A DNA stretch of 24,901 bases from DASXTB01 sp036505615 (GTDB lineage: Bacteria; Acidobacteriota; UBA6911; JACQSX01), in assembly GCA_036505615.1 (NCBI GenBank), contig DASXTB010000266.1, positions 1 to 24,901 on the forward strand. Reading direction: 5' to 3'. Under the pieces are notes generated by a model that searched no databases, had not been told where the DNA came from, and saw only the letters and a list, made by a program, of their open reading frames with translations. The translations under genes and the position numbers were made by a program. Position 1 is the first letter of the stretch; each line of letters starts with the position of its first letter. Below are positions 8,701 to 15,511 of this stretch, piece after piece.

Positions 8701-9109
8701 CGGAGCAGTCTTTGAGGGCACTAGCGGCCTGGGAAAATTTTCGATCCCGAATGTGCTGGTCTTTCAGATTCTGTTTCCTTTGCTTTCACCCTTTATGGAT
8801 CTGGTGCTGTTGTGGAACATCGGTTCGGCGCTGTTTGACAAGTTGCAGCATGATTTGCCCTTTTGGAATGAGAACATGATCCGTGTCGGATTTTTTTACG
8901 GAATATTTGTCGTCGTCGATTGGATCTACAGCTTGCTGGCTTTTCTTCTTGAGAAGGAAGATAAGAGACTACTCCTGCTCACATTTATTCAGCGACTGAT
9001 TTACCGCCAGTTGATGTACATCGTAATCTTCCGTTCCATTTCAAGGGCGCTGACCGGAATTACTGTGACCTGGGGAAAGCTGGAAAGGAAGGCGACGGTA
9101 ACACGATAA
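5720..9109 (+). CDS. GH18-like / NodB polysaccharide deacetylase / GT2 synthase fusion
   Basis: A 1129-residue three-domain membrane protein. A TM helix at about 20-42 exports residues 60-700. Residues ~100-415 are GH18-like, with LDFED (Asp217, Glu219) as the catalytic-strand motif and MAYDEHW near 273. Residues ~484-690 are a NodB (CE4) deacetylase with all motifs visible: TFDDGP (489-494), HTFTHP (542-547), RPPYG (580-584), DDW (616-618) and LMHD (651-654). Helices near 711-748 return the chain to the cytosol. A processive GT2 domain follows: DDGSSDG (799-805), DGD (850-852), ED (941-942) and QRFRW (978-982), then C-terminal helices. Synthesis and N-deacetylation of a GlcNAc-type polymer is the likely role, like PgaC plus PgaB in one chain. 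The polymer identity is inferred. It overlaps the preceding GT39 gene by ATGA. Confidence 0.9.
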   Translation: MSRQAVFHDPRGRKRKVTGGVALLVGVVTTTLAVLFVISLISRPLLIQPVDRARAPIPPPTKPPALRTRQERMFYNALTKLNQAKKEQERRWKRISASHNGRQAMVGFYVSWDDASYASLRDHAHQLDWLVAELLRLQPGDDPVVEIKDPSYSADWVRRRNPNLKIFPLINNYDPESGKWDNTKLQQVLSDPARRARLRAHLLEYIQRSQYAGAVLDFEDLSAETRPLVLELLDELRKDFAPQNLTVAMTAPFSEPDFDYLRFASAADYLILMAYDEHWPGGDSGPIASQTWVEENLLKRVREVDPQKLVLAVGSYGYNWSSDKSVVATELSFQDALRTSQESSAIISMDPTSYNLHFEYDEEDGSRHSVWFLDAVTVFNHLSAAEVHPLAGFGIWRLGTEDPSFWHLLPNFTGTEEKAKRILTIPPAYDLDFEGQGELLEVLQTSGEGARTIEFDPKLGLIKDEVYTRIPGSFRVRRRGFVPKRLVLTFDDGPDPSYTPAILKTLREKKVPACFFIIGRNADLYPELLHQIYQDGHEVGNHTFTHPNLGTTSRPVAELELNTTQRLIQSLLQRSTILFRPPYGIDSTPKTSNEIKPVLWANSMGYITVAQEIVTDDWMRPGVQAIIERGLQQVKLHQRATQTINPGNIILMHDGGGERSQTIQALPAIIDRLRAQGYQFVSLSSLMGMTRDQLMPPFSAHEQYLVRADHYLFLILGWLGRFGHLVFLVVIALGLARILFVGTLAILHYFKRNEQRFHPDQRPSVSVLIPCYNEATVVEDTISSVLASTYENLEVIVIDDGSSDGTADVVEEGFADNPKIRLIRQANTGKASALNRGIAASSGEILIALDGDTQFLPSTVERLVRHFEFPETGAVAGNAKVGNRINLLTACQALEYITSQNLDRRAFDLLNGITVVPGAVGAWRRSLIADLGGFESDTLAEDQELTMKVLRRGKDVVYEPRAVAYTEAPDRVRGLIRQRFRWCYGTLQCVWKHRGAVFEGTSGLGKFSIPNVLVFQILFPLLSPFMDLVLLWNIGSALFDKLQHDLPFWNENMIRVGFFYGIFVVVDWIYSLLAFLLEKEDKRLLLLTFIQRLIYRQLMYIVIFRSISRALTGITVTWGKLERKATVTR

Positions 9110-9113
9110 GTCG

Positions 9114-9181
9114 AGGGTCCAAAGTCCAAGTCCAAAGTCGAAAGTCCAAAGTCAAAAGCCAAACATCCAGGGTCGAAAGTC
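9114..9181. repeat. Heptamer repeat array, left (AAAGTCC/AAAGTCG units)
   Basis: About nine to ten imperfect 7-bp units (AAAGTCC, AAAGTCG, AAAGTCA, AGGGTCC) start a few bases after the fusion gene's stop. They are the reverse complement of the GGACTTT/CGACTTT units at 9675-9856. The two arrays therefore bracket the four-helix-bundle gene in opposite orientation. Confidence 0.75.
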
Positions 9182-9254
9182 ATCAATACTTCGAATTATT
9201 TTTCGCAAATTTGATGACTGCTCAGTTATGTCTCTAGAAGAGGAGGAACAACTG

Positions 9255-9650
9255 ATGCAGAAGATCAGGTTCTTTGAAGACATTGAAGCATGGAAAAAGG
9301 CGAGGATTCTGGCAAATTCCATATATGATTTGACTGAAAAACCGAAGTTTGCGCGTGATTTTGGGCTACGCGATCAAATTCAGCGATCGGCTGTGTCTGT
9401 TATGTCAAATATTGCGGAAGGGTTTGAGACCCAGAGTGATCGTCATTTCATTTCCTATCTTTTCAGAGCAAAGGCATCGGCGGCCGAGGTTCGCAGTCAG
9501 GTCTACATTGCATTCGATCGGCGGTACATTCTACAGACCGAATTCGATTCGGTCCTGAAAATCGCCCTAGAAACGAGCCGTCTGATATCGGGCTTTCTGA
9601 GCTACCTTGGTTCACCCAGGAAACAGTTGAGGGGATCTGCCAACGCGTAG
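9255..9650 (+). CDS. Four-helix-bundle protein, 23S rRNA-intervening-sequence (IVP/S23) family
   Basis: A 131-residue member of the small four-helix-bundle family first seen in 23S rRNA intervening sequences and related to the Avd accessory protein of diversity-generating retroelements. Family signs are an early IRFFEDIEAWKKAR, then FGLRDQIQRSAVSVMSNIAEGF near 45-65, and a last helix with SRLISGFLSYL. The biochemical role of the stand-alone members is not established. I choose the ATG at 9255 because GAGGAGG stands nine bases before it; the upstream in-frame ATG at 9228 lacks a ribosome-binding site. No rRNA and no reverse transcriptase is nearby. The gene sits between two inverted heptamer arrays, which suggests a repeat-bounded and possibly mobile cassette. 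Confidence 0.85.
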   Translation: MQKIRFFEDIEAWKKARILANSIYDLTEKPKFARDFGLRDQIQRSAVSVMSNIAEGFETQSDRHFISYLFRAKASAAEVRSQVYIAFDRRYILQTEFDSVLKIALETSRLISGFLSYLGSPRKQLRGSANA

Positions 9651-9674
9651 GCTCGCCTTAGGGCGCTACAGCCT

Positions 9675-9856
9675 GGGCTTTGGACTTTCGACTTTGGACT
9701 TTCGACTTTTGGCTTTCGACTTTGGACTTTCGACTTTGGACTTTCGACTTTGGACCTTCGACTTTCGACTTGGGACTTTCGACTTTCGACCTTCGACTTT
9801 GGACTTTCGACTTTGGACTTTCGACCTTGGACCTTCGACTTTGGACTTTGGACTTG
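9675..9856. repeat. Heptamer repeat array, right (26 units, GGACTTT/CGACTTT)
   Basis: Twenty-six uninterrupted 7-bp units run from 9675 (GGGCTTT) to 9856 (GGACTTG). GGACTTT and CGACTTT largely alternate, so the higher-order period is 14 bp. Variants include GGACCTT, CGACCTT and TGGCTTT. The array lies 24 bp after the four-helix-bundle gene and ends 21 bp before the next ATG. One frame stays open through it and continues into the following gene. Confidence 0.9.
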
Positions 9857-9877
9857 CAGGGCGATAAGATTGCTTAC

Positions 9878-10153
9878 ATGCAGGCCGGTTTACTTCCCGG
9901 AAGCGACTTGGTCGAAGAAGGAATTCGAGACCTAGAGCAAGGGGTGGAATCGATTCCTGCGCTCCTGGTTTCCATCGGCGCTCCGAAGCTCCGCATGCTG
10001 GGGCTCCCAATTCCCGAGAAAGTAATCTCAGCGCCCGAGCTGCGACTTTACCAGAAGCTCTGGCGGATTGATCCTGACGGAGCGCATTCCAAATATAACG
10101 CTTTGTTGCGTCGTCTGGTTAGTTTTGAGCATGCAGCAGAATGCGCCAGATAG
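9878..10153 (+). CDS. Hypothetical small protein (91 aa), partner of the nucleotidyltransferase-like gene
   Basis: A small, mostly helical soluble protein. An acidic N-terminus (GSDLVEEGIRDLEQG) leads to ESIPALLVSIGAPKLRMLGL. A C-terminal block, ELRLYQKLW followed by HSKYNALLRRLVSFEHA, looks conserved-protein-like. I know no function. The 3' end overlaps the start of the nucleotidyltransferase-like gene by 13 nt in a different frame, which is strong evidence of translational coupling. The frame also stays open upstream through the heptamer array to 9680. I start at the first ATG after the array, although its ribosome-binding site is weak. A role as the other half of a two-gene toxin-antitoxin-like unit is inference. 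Confidence 0.6.
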   Translation: MQAGLLPGSDLVEEGIRDLEQGVESIPALLVSIGAPKLRMLGLPIPEKVISAPELRLYQKLWRIDPDGAHSKYNALLRRLVSFEHAAECAR

Positions 10154-10671
10154 CCGATAGTGCTCGGATCTGGAGTTTCATGCGCGCGTTAAGCGCCGAA
10201 GTGGATCAGGATACTCGTTTGTATTTTACCGGCGGGGCCACAGCGGTGCTGCTTGGATGGCGCCAATCGACTATCGACGTCGATATTCGCTTCATTCCGG
10301 AAAGTGACCGGCTTTTCCGGGCCATCCCCAAGCTGAAGGAAACGCTTGAAATTAACGTGGAGCTGGCTTCACCCAGTGACTTCATCCCCGAACTTTCGGG
10401 CTGGCAAGAGCGCAGCCTGTTTATTAGTCAGGAAGGGAAGGTCTGCTTCTGCCATTATGATCTGTATGCCCAGGCGCTGGCGAAGATCGAAAGAGGCCAC
10501 TCTCAGGACCTGAGCGACGTAAGGGAAATGTTGCGCAGAGGATTGATCGAACCCTCAAGGGTGCGGTCGTTTTTTAGTTCAATCGAGCCTCAGTTGTACC
10601 GTTACCCCTCAATCAACCCTGCGTCGTTTAAGCGATCCCTAGAAGCCATCCTGGGCCCTGAGGGGACTTAG
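10141..10671 (+). CDS. Nucleotidyltransferase-like protein (DUF6036-type)
   Basis: A 176-residue protein with the minimal nucleotidyltransferase signature. TGG at 30-32 is followed 14 residues later by DVDI (Asp46, Asp48), with a possible third acidic residue in INVELA (Glu75). The C-terminal part is helical (HYDLYAQALAKIERG, LSDVREMLRRGLI). This fits the DUF6036-like stand-alone nucleotidyltransferase group, whose members often resemble the enzymatic or antitoxin halves of AbiE- or MNT-type modules; the target is unknown. The start at 10141 overlaps the preceding 91-aa gene by 13 nt. An alternative ATG at 10180 has a GGAG four bases upstream but would remove the first helix. A large palindromic element begins about 80 bp past the stop. 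Confidence 0.7.
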   Translation: MRQIADSARIWSFMRALSAEVDQDTRLYFTGGATAVLLGWRQSTIDVDIRFIPESDRLFRAIPKLKETLEINVELASPSDFIPELSGWQERSLFISQEGKVCFCHYDLYAQALAKIERGHSQDLSDVREMLRRGLIEPSRVRSFFSSIEPQLYRYPSINPASFKRSLEAILGPEGT

Positions 10672-10752
10672 TAGTCAATTTCACAATTAAGGTGACGTGT
10701 TTGATGCATGTTTGTGGCGGCCTAATGTAGCTGGAGGCTATCAGCGACAACC

Positions 10753-10991
10753 GAGCGCCGGAGGCGCGACGAGAACATAGCCAGGGGTGAGCGTTTTTTT
10801 GCGAACCCCTGGTTTGTATGCCAAATTGAGCCCCGCCCCAGCGGGGCGGGCAGACAATTTTGAATGGCATTATTGCTGGCAAGTCCGCCCGCCCTTGGCA
10901 GGGCGGGAATTGATTTTTTTGGGAACGCAAACCAGGGGTTCGCAAAAAAACGCTCACCCCTGGCTAAGCTCTCGTCGCGCCTCCGGCGCTC
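10753..10991. repeat. ~240-bp palindromic MITE/REPIN-like element
   Basis: The left arm 10753-10822 and right arm 10921-10991 are near-perfect reverse complements over about 70 bp. They share GAGCGCCGGAGGCGCGACGA, then CCAGGGGTGAGCG, a run of seven T, and GCGAACCCCTGGTTTG; only a few mismatches occur (ACAT/GCTT, TATG/CGTT). The ~98-bp centre holds two GC hairpins, one at 10830-10850 and CCCGCCC/GGGCGGG at 10888-10907. No coding frame is credible. The remainder of 10672-11114 holds nothing I recognise. Confidence 0.85.
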
Positions 10992-11114
10992 TACGTTGGT
11001 CCAATCACGCCTCATAACGGAAAGCTCCAAGCCTCCATGAACTACGTCAGCGTATTTATGAAATTATCTACTTAGCACCCACGACAAATCCGTTAATTCG
11101 CGTGCACTCGCCGC

Positions 11115-14100
11115 TCAAAACCTGATCTTCGCGCCCACCTGAATGGTCCGATTCCCGCCGGCGCTGCTGATTACGCCAAACGTCGACCGATTCGCCAGGT
11201 TGGTCGTCGGGTTGTCAAACTGGGGAGAATTGAACACGTTGTCGATTTCACTGCGCAGTTCCAATTGAACGTCCTCATAAAGTTTGAACATCTTGAAGAG
11301 AGTCAGACTGTGGTCCCACGTGCTCGGGCCGCGCAGCCAATCATAGCGAACCGGTTCGGGTGTTATGGAGAACTCATCCGGCAAACTGGCAAATGCGCGC
11401 GGATTGAAGTAAGGATTCAAAGGCAACTGCGTGGCAGGATCTATTCTGTCTCCCAGTCTCTGCTCCACCGATCCTGTGGTTTTTGGGTTGGCGATTGGAA
11501 TCGGGCGGCCTCGAGTGTCGGTGACACCAAGTGGTTCGCCGCTTGTATATTTTGTCACCCAGGTCGTGTTCCACCCGCCGGCGATGTAGTCGAGCCATCC
11601 CGGCATATCCCCGCCCAAAGCGCGGCCCCGGCCTACTGGCAGGTCCGCGGTGGCGAAGGCCCGAAGCAAGTGGGGACGGTCTGTTGCCGCCACTGTCCTG
11701 TAGCTGCGCGCGTTGACCAGGCTTTCGACATCGTACTCCATCATCTTTGAAAAAGCGTAGTTGGCAACGAAAGTGACGCCGCCGGACATCCGCTTCTGGA
11801 GGCGAGTCTGAAAGCCGTGATACTGCACCCGGCCGGTATTGACACCCTGAATAGTTACGTTGTTGAACTGCGGAAATCGCAAACGCAGCCGGTTCACCCT
11901 GATGGTGGACCCCTGGCCGAGCGTAGAATCAGCGGGAAGAACTCCCAAAAACGGATTGCTCACTGAAGTGTTGACATTTGCGGCATTGAAGAATCGGTCC
12001 GGAGTATCGTTCAGATTGAAGTTGTCCCTGTCCAGCACTTTCACCGCTTGGTTTCCAACATAAGATACCTCAGCAAGCATCTGCCACGGCAGCTCTCGCT
12101 GGATATCGATTTGCCACTGCTGCACATAGGGCAACACCCGATCCTGATCGACGAAGGTAATATTGTTTCCCAGTTCCGTCTTCACCCCTAGACTGCTGCC
12201 GGTATGGTCCCGGAATCCGTTAGGAAATGGATTGCTCAAACTGACACCCGGCAAAACTGTAGCGCCTCCCGTGACCGATCCGACAAACGGAGTGACGTCA
12301 TTGAAAGAAGCGGTGGTGACCGGAGTTCCGCCATTGACCGCATTACTGGAGAAGAAAATCCCGTATCCTGCGCGCAAGACCATGTTCCTGTTCAGTTGGA
12401 AAGCAAGCCCGATTCTAGGACCGAAGTTGTTCCTGTCAATTTTGCCCTGGCTGCGGCCAAGTCCGTCCTTATTGACAAACAACAGGCCGCCTTTCAGTTG
12501 CCCTAAGTCAATTACTTCCCCGGAAGGCAGCTTCACCGGCGGCAACGTGATTCCCATTGGCGCATCCGGGTCAAAGCCATAGGCGAGACGATCGAACCGC
12601 TCTGTAAAGGGCGTTTCCAACTCGTAGCGCAAACCCAGATTCAATGTCAGCCTGGGATTTACTTTGAAGTCATCTTGAAAGAAGAGGGCGAAGTAATGGC
12701 TCTGCAACGCAAGGGAAGCGTTCGCGCCCATGCTGCCCGATGCCGGCAATCCAAGCAGCGCTGAGGCGAGGGCGCTTCCGGAAGTCGATTCGGTGGCCGA
12801 TCGCGTCGGGTCCTGGCGCGTAAACACCTTGTTGAATGTAAAAGATCCATTCGCAGCCTGTCCGGGATTGGGTTCATTCCAGCGCAACAACCGATAATCG
12901 ACACCCCAGCGAAAAGTGTGATTCCCGCGCAGCTTGTTGAGAGTGGTTACGATTGAATGGATGTCATTGGCGCTGCCGCGCGGCGCTCCGCCCATGGTGG
13001 GCACGCTTTCGCTTGCCCTGCCAATGTCGAAGGCAGGCCAGCCTTTAGCGAACTGATTCTTAATGATGATATCGGGCAGTTTGAGAGTCAGCGGATCCAA
13101 TCCGTCGGCGCCGCTGGGGACGTTGATCCGAGTGCGTGTAAATCCGTAGCGCACGGAGCCGACGAACGTGGGGCTAAGAGTGACCGTGTCGTCAACCGCT
13201 ACCGAGTGATTGCGCCGATAGTCGGGATTTACGTCGGTATTACCTCCGACGCGGAAGTTGGTCACCCCGGGGAAAAGATTCGGCGCCGGTGCCTGCGCGT
13301 GTCGCAGCGCACTGAAGCGCACATAGAGCCGCTGCGCGCGGCTGAGCTGTTGATCCACTCGTGCCTGAAAATTCTTGGTCAGAAGCGGCAGACTGCCGGA
13401 GCCGCCCCAATTTTCACGACCGATCTGCGCAGGGCCCGCGATGTTGGGCGATGGATATTGCGCCATCACCGCCGCTCCCACGGGGTTGAGCAGATTCTGC
13501 GGGATTTTCGCTCCCGGAAACTCAGCGCGGGAGACGAACCTTCCGCTTGAATCCAGCACCGTACTGAAAGGGTTGTAGATTTTCAACGGTTGCCCGTTAG
13601 GCGCCAGCGTTTGCGAAAAGTCTCCGATCCGCTCCAGTTCAGTGGGAACACGTCCTTGGCGAATGAACGCGCGGACACTTTCCACCCTTTCAAACCCCAC
13701 AAAGAAGAAAGTGCGATCCCGTCCGTTGTATTTGGGAAGAATCACGGGCCCGCCGATCACCCCTCCCTCCATGTTGAATTTGGTCGAAGGTTTCGGCAGG
13801 CCGAGCCGGTTATTAGTCCAACTGTTGGCATCCAGCACCCGGTTGCGGAAGTAAGTATAAGCAGAGCCGTGAAAGCTGTTTGTTCCTCCTCGCGTGGTAA
13901 CCGCAATTGAGCCCCCGTTGGAACGGCCCAAACTGGCGTCGAACATCGTGGTATTAACTTTGAATTCCTGCACTGCATCGGCCATCGGGATGGTCACGGC
14001 CAGGCCGTTTTGGCGAGCCGAAACATTGGGAACTCCATCTACGGTGACATCGTTTCCCCGGTTGGCGCCGTTGCCGCCGTTTACGGAAATATCGTTTTGG

Positions 14101-14630
14101 GAATTGCTGGTGACACCGCCACCGCTGGAAATCACGCCGGGAGCCATGTCGGCCAGATTCAGGAGGCTCTGCCCGGTGATGGGAAGACGATCCAAAAACT
14201 CACGAGTCACCACCTGGCCGAGATCCGCATTAGCCGTCTGCAACAGCGGGCTCTCCGAACTAACAGTGACCGATTCATTGGCTTCACCCACCTGCAACGT
14301 AAAGTCGACGGTTACTTTGTCCTGCACCTGTACGATGATTCCGTTGCGAACCGACTTCTTAAAACCGGGAAGTTCCACGCTCACCGTATAACGGCCCGGT
14401 AGCAGAAACGGCAGCGTGTAGTTGCCCTCGTCGTTTGACACGGCTTGAGCCTTAACGTTGGTCGCTTCGTTGACCGCGGTAATCGAGGCTCCGGGAACCA
14501 CGGCTCCCGAAGGATCCGTGATTCGCCCGAGAATCGTCCCTCTGACTTCCTGGGCCGCCAAAAAAGCACCTGCCAGGACGGCCATGCTGAATGTTGCAAC
14601 GATGAGAACAGCGATTCTATTGCTCCTCAT
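11115..14630 (-). CDS. TonB-dependent receptor, Oar-like, with carboxypeptidase-regulatory-like domain
   Basis: An outer-membrane protein of 1171 residues from the ATG at 14630, which has GGAGGG in front; an in-frame start at 14702 would add 24 residues before the signal peptide. The signal peptide is RSNRIAVLIVATFSMAVLAG with cleavage after FLAAQ. Next comes a carboxypeptidase-regulatory-like beta domain (GRITDPSGAVVPGASI, about 32-115). A plug follows with ITGQSLLNLADMAPGV and DVTVDGVPN (about 150-205), then a ~900-residue beta barrel ending in GAKIRF, a typical barrel C-terminus. This Oar/SusC-like type is greatly expanded in Acidobacteriota and thought to take up oligosaccharides or other large nutrients with TonB energy. 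No SusD-like partner is adjacent. Neighbouring glycan enzymes suggest a carbohydrate ligand. Confidence 0.92.
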   Translation of the reverse strand: MRSNRIAVLIVATFSMAVLAGAFLAAQEVRGTILGRITDPSGAVVPGASITAVNEATNVKAQAVSNDEGNYTLPFLLPGRYTVSVELPGFKKSVRNGIIVQVQDKVTVDFTLQVGEANESVTVSSESPLLQTANADLGQVVTREFLDRLPITGQSLLNLADMAPGVISSGGGVTSNSQNDISVNGGNGANRGNDVTVDGVPNVSARQNGLAVTIPMADAVQEFKVNTTMFDASLGRSNGGSIAVTTRGGTNSFHGSAYTYFRNRVLDANSWTNNRLGLPKPSTKFNMEGGVIGGPVILPKYNGRDRTFFFVGFERVESVRAFIRQGRVPTELERIGDFSQTLAPNGQPLKIYNPFSTVLDSSGRFVSRAEFPGAKIPQNLLNPVGAAVMAQYPSPNIAGPAQIGRENWGGSGSLPLLTKNFQARVDQQLSRAQRLYVRFSALRHAQAPAPNLFPGVTNFRVGGNTDVNPDYRRNHSVAVDDTVTLSPTFVGSVRYGFTRTRINVPSGADGLDPLTLKLPDIIIKNQFAKGWPAFDIGRASESVPTMGGAPRGSANDIHSIVTTLNKLRGNHTFRWGVDYRLLRWNEPNPGQAANGSFTFNKVFTRQDPTRSATESTSGSALASALLGLPASGSMGANASLALQSHYFALFFQDDFKVNPRLTLNLGLRYELETPFTERFDRLAYGFDPDAPMGITLPPVKLPSGEVIDLGQLKGGLLFVNKDGLGRSQGKIDRNNFGPRIGLAFQLNRNMVLRAGYGIFFSSNAVNGGTPVTTASFNDVTPFVGSVTGGATVLPGVSLSNPFPNGFRDHTGSSLGVKTELGNNITFVDQDRVLPYVQQWQIDIQRELPWQMLAEVSYVGNQAVKVLDRDNFNLNDTPDRFFNAANVNTSVSNPFLGVLPADSTLGQGSTIRVNRLRLRFPQFNNVTIQGVNTGRVQYHGFQTRLQKRMSGGVTFVANYAFSKMMEYDVESLVNARSYRTVAATDRPHLLRAFATADLPVGRGRALGGDMPGWLDYIAGGWNTTWVTKYTSGEPLGVTDTRGRPIPIANPKTTGSVEQRLGDRIDPATQLPLNPYFNPRAFASLPDEFSITPEPVRYDWLRGPSTWDHSLTLFKMFKLYEDVQLELRSEIDNVFNSPQFDNPTTNLANRSTFGVISSAGGNRTIQVGAKIRF

Positions 14631-14724
14631 TTGCCACCCTCCAACGGGCTTCCATCTCTCCGCGCCCTTGCGGTTAAGCGTTTTTCGAACCACCTTACGC
14701 AAATCAATTTGCGCGTTTCTTATA

Positions 14725-14866
14725 GCACCCCTTCAGGGTGCATCGCGTTGGGGTTTCGACGCCGCGCAAAAAGCGCGCTTTGCCCCAGGCTATTCTATGT
14801 GACGCCTTTGGCGTCTGGAGACTGTTGTTACCCATGCGTCAGTAACGTTGGTTGCGGCTTTGCCGC
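14725..14866. repeat. Cluster of five short hairpins
   Basis: Five hairpins occur in 140 bp: GCACCC/GGGTGC (14725-14741), CGCGC-AAAAA-GCGCG (14763-14777), GACGCC-TTT-GGCGTC (14801-14815), GTTAC/GTAAC (14827-14846) and GCGGC-TTT-GCCGC (14854-14866). The cluster separates the receptor's 5' end from the truncated 3' end of the GH2 remnant. It resembles hairpin-rich intergenic filler rather than a defined RNA. Confidence 0.5.
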
Positions 14867-14867
14867 G

Positions 14868-15363
14868 CTAGGTCCTTGGTAGCGAAGCGCGAGCGTAGTC
14901 GACCAGTTGTTTGATATCGCTGTATGCCCGGTGAAAATCCCTCCACTCATTCCCCAGGCTCCAGCTAAAGACACAAGGGTGATTCATGTCCCGACTCACC
15001 ATCTCGTGGTATTGCCGTTTGATCTTACTTTTGATGTCCGGTGCGGCCAGTTGTTCGGGTGTATATTGCCAGGAAGGGACTTCGTTCATGAAGGCCAATC
15101 CGTTCTGATCGCAGTAGTCAAGGAACATCTCGCTGGGAGGATAGTGGCCCCGCACACAGATTTATCTGCACGCGTGGTTCGGTGGTGCGAAACAGGCGGC
15201 TTCCCATCGGATCCTGACCATCGTTATAGGCAATTTTGGCAACGGGCAAAGCCGAAGGGGGAATCTCAGGAAAGGCTTTTACCGTCTTTTGGCCCGCCGA
15301 TTGCGGCGTGACCAACAGAACCGCACAAGCAACCACCATCGATTGAAGCCATTTAGTCTTCAT
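14868..15363 (-). pseudogene. Remnant of a secreted GH2 family glycosidase
   Basis: Two pieces of one gene lie in different frames. The 5' piece (15363 down to about 15160) encodes a signal peptide (MKTKWLQSMVVACAVLLV) and the start of a GH2-like mature protein (VAKIAYNDGQDPMGS, LFRTTEPRVQINL). The 3' piece (about 15155 to 14868) encodes part of the GH2 catalytic barrel: RGHYPPSEMFLDYCDQNGL, then FSWSLGNEW, in which the Glu of GNEW is the acid/base residue. The join skips the sugar-binding and immunoglobulin-like domains, and the rest of the barrel with the nucleophile is missing after LVDYARA. About 165 codons remain where GH2 enzymes have 600 or more. It therefore cannot encode an active beta-galactosidase/glucuronidase-type enzyme. 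Confidence 0.8.
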
Positions 15364-15451
15364 GAAGTCAGTCTTCGAATTGAATTGTGAACTTGATGCG
15401 CGTCAAGGGAACCTAGGAGAGACTTCCGGACGAGAAACGACAAGTGTGTTT

Positions 15452-15476
15452 CGGTAATGTAACGGAAACATTACCG
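15452..15476. promoter_or_regulatory. Perfect 9-bp inverted repeat
   Basis: CGGTAATGT-AACGGAA-ACATTACCG lies between the GH2 remnant and the stop of the membrane regulator-like gene. It has no T-run on either strand, so a simple terminator is unlikely. It could be the old operator of the GH2 gene, 89-113 bp from its ATG, or an RNA hairpin ending the upstream message. Confidence 0.35.
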
Positions 15477-15511
15477 TTTCGAAGCGAAAAATAACGAACG
15501 AACGACGGGCT

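Noticed and set aside
9255..9650. Avd component of a diversity-generating retroelement
   Set aside because: The fold family is related, but no reverse transcriptase, template repeat or variable-repeat target gene exists in the window.
9255..9650. IVP gene lying within a 23S rRNA intervening sequence
   Set aside because: No rRNA sequence is recognisable on either side; the neighbours are protein genes and repeats.
9114..9856. CRISPR array
   Set aside because: The repeats are contiguous 7-mers without spacers, and no cas genes are nearby.
10628..11030. Open frames in the palindromic element
   Set aside because: Both arms yield mirror-image low-complexity peptides, as expected from a palindrome, and no start signals are present.
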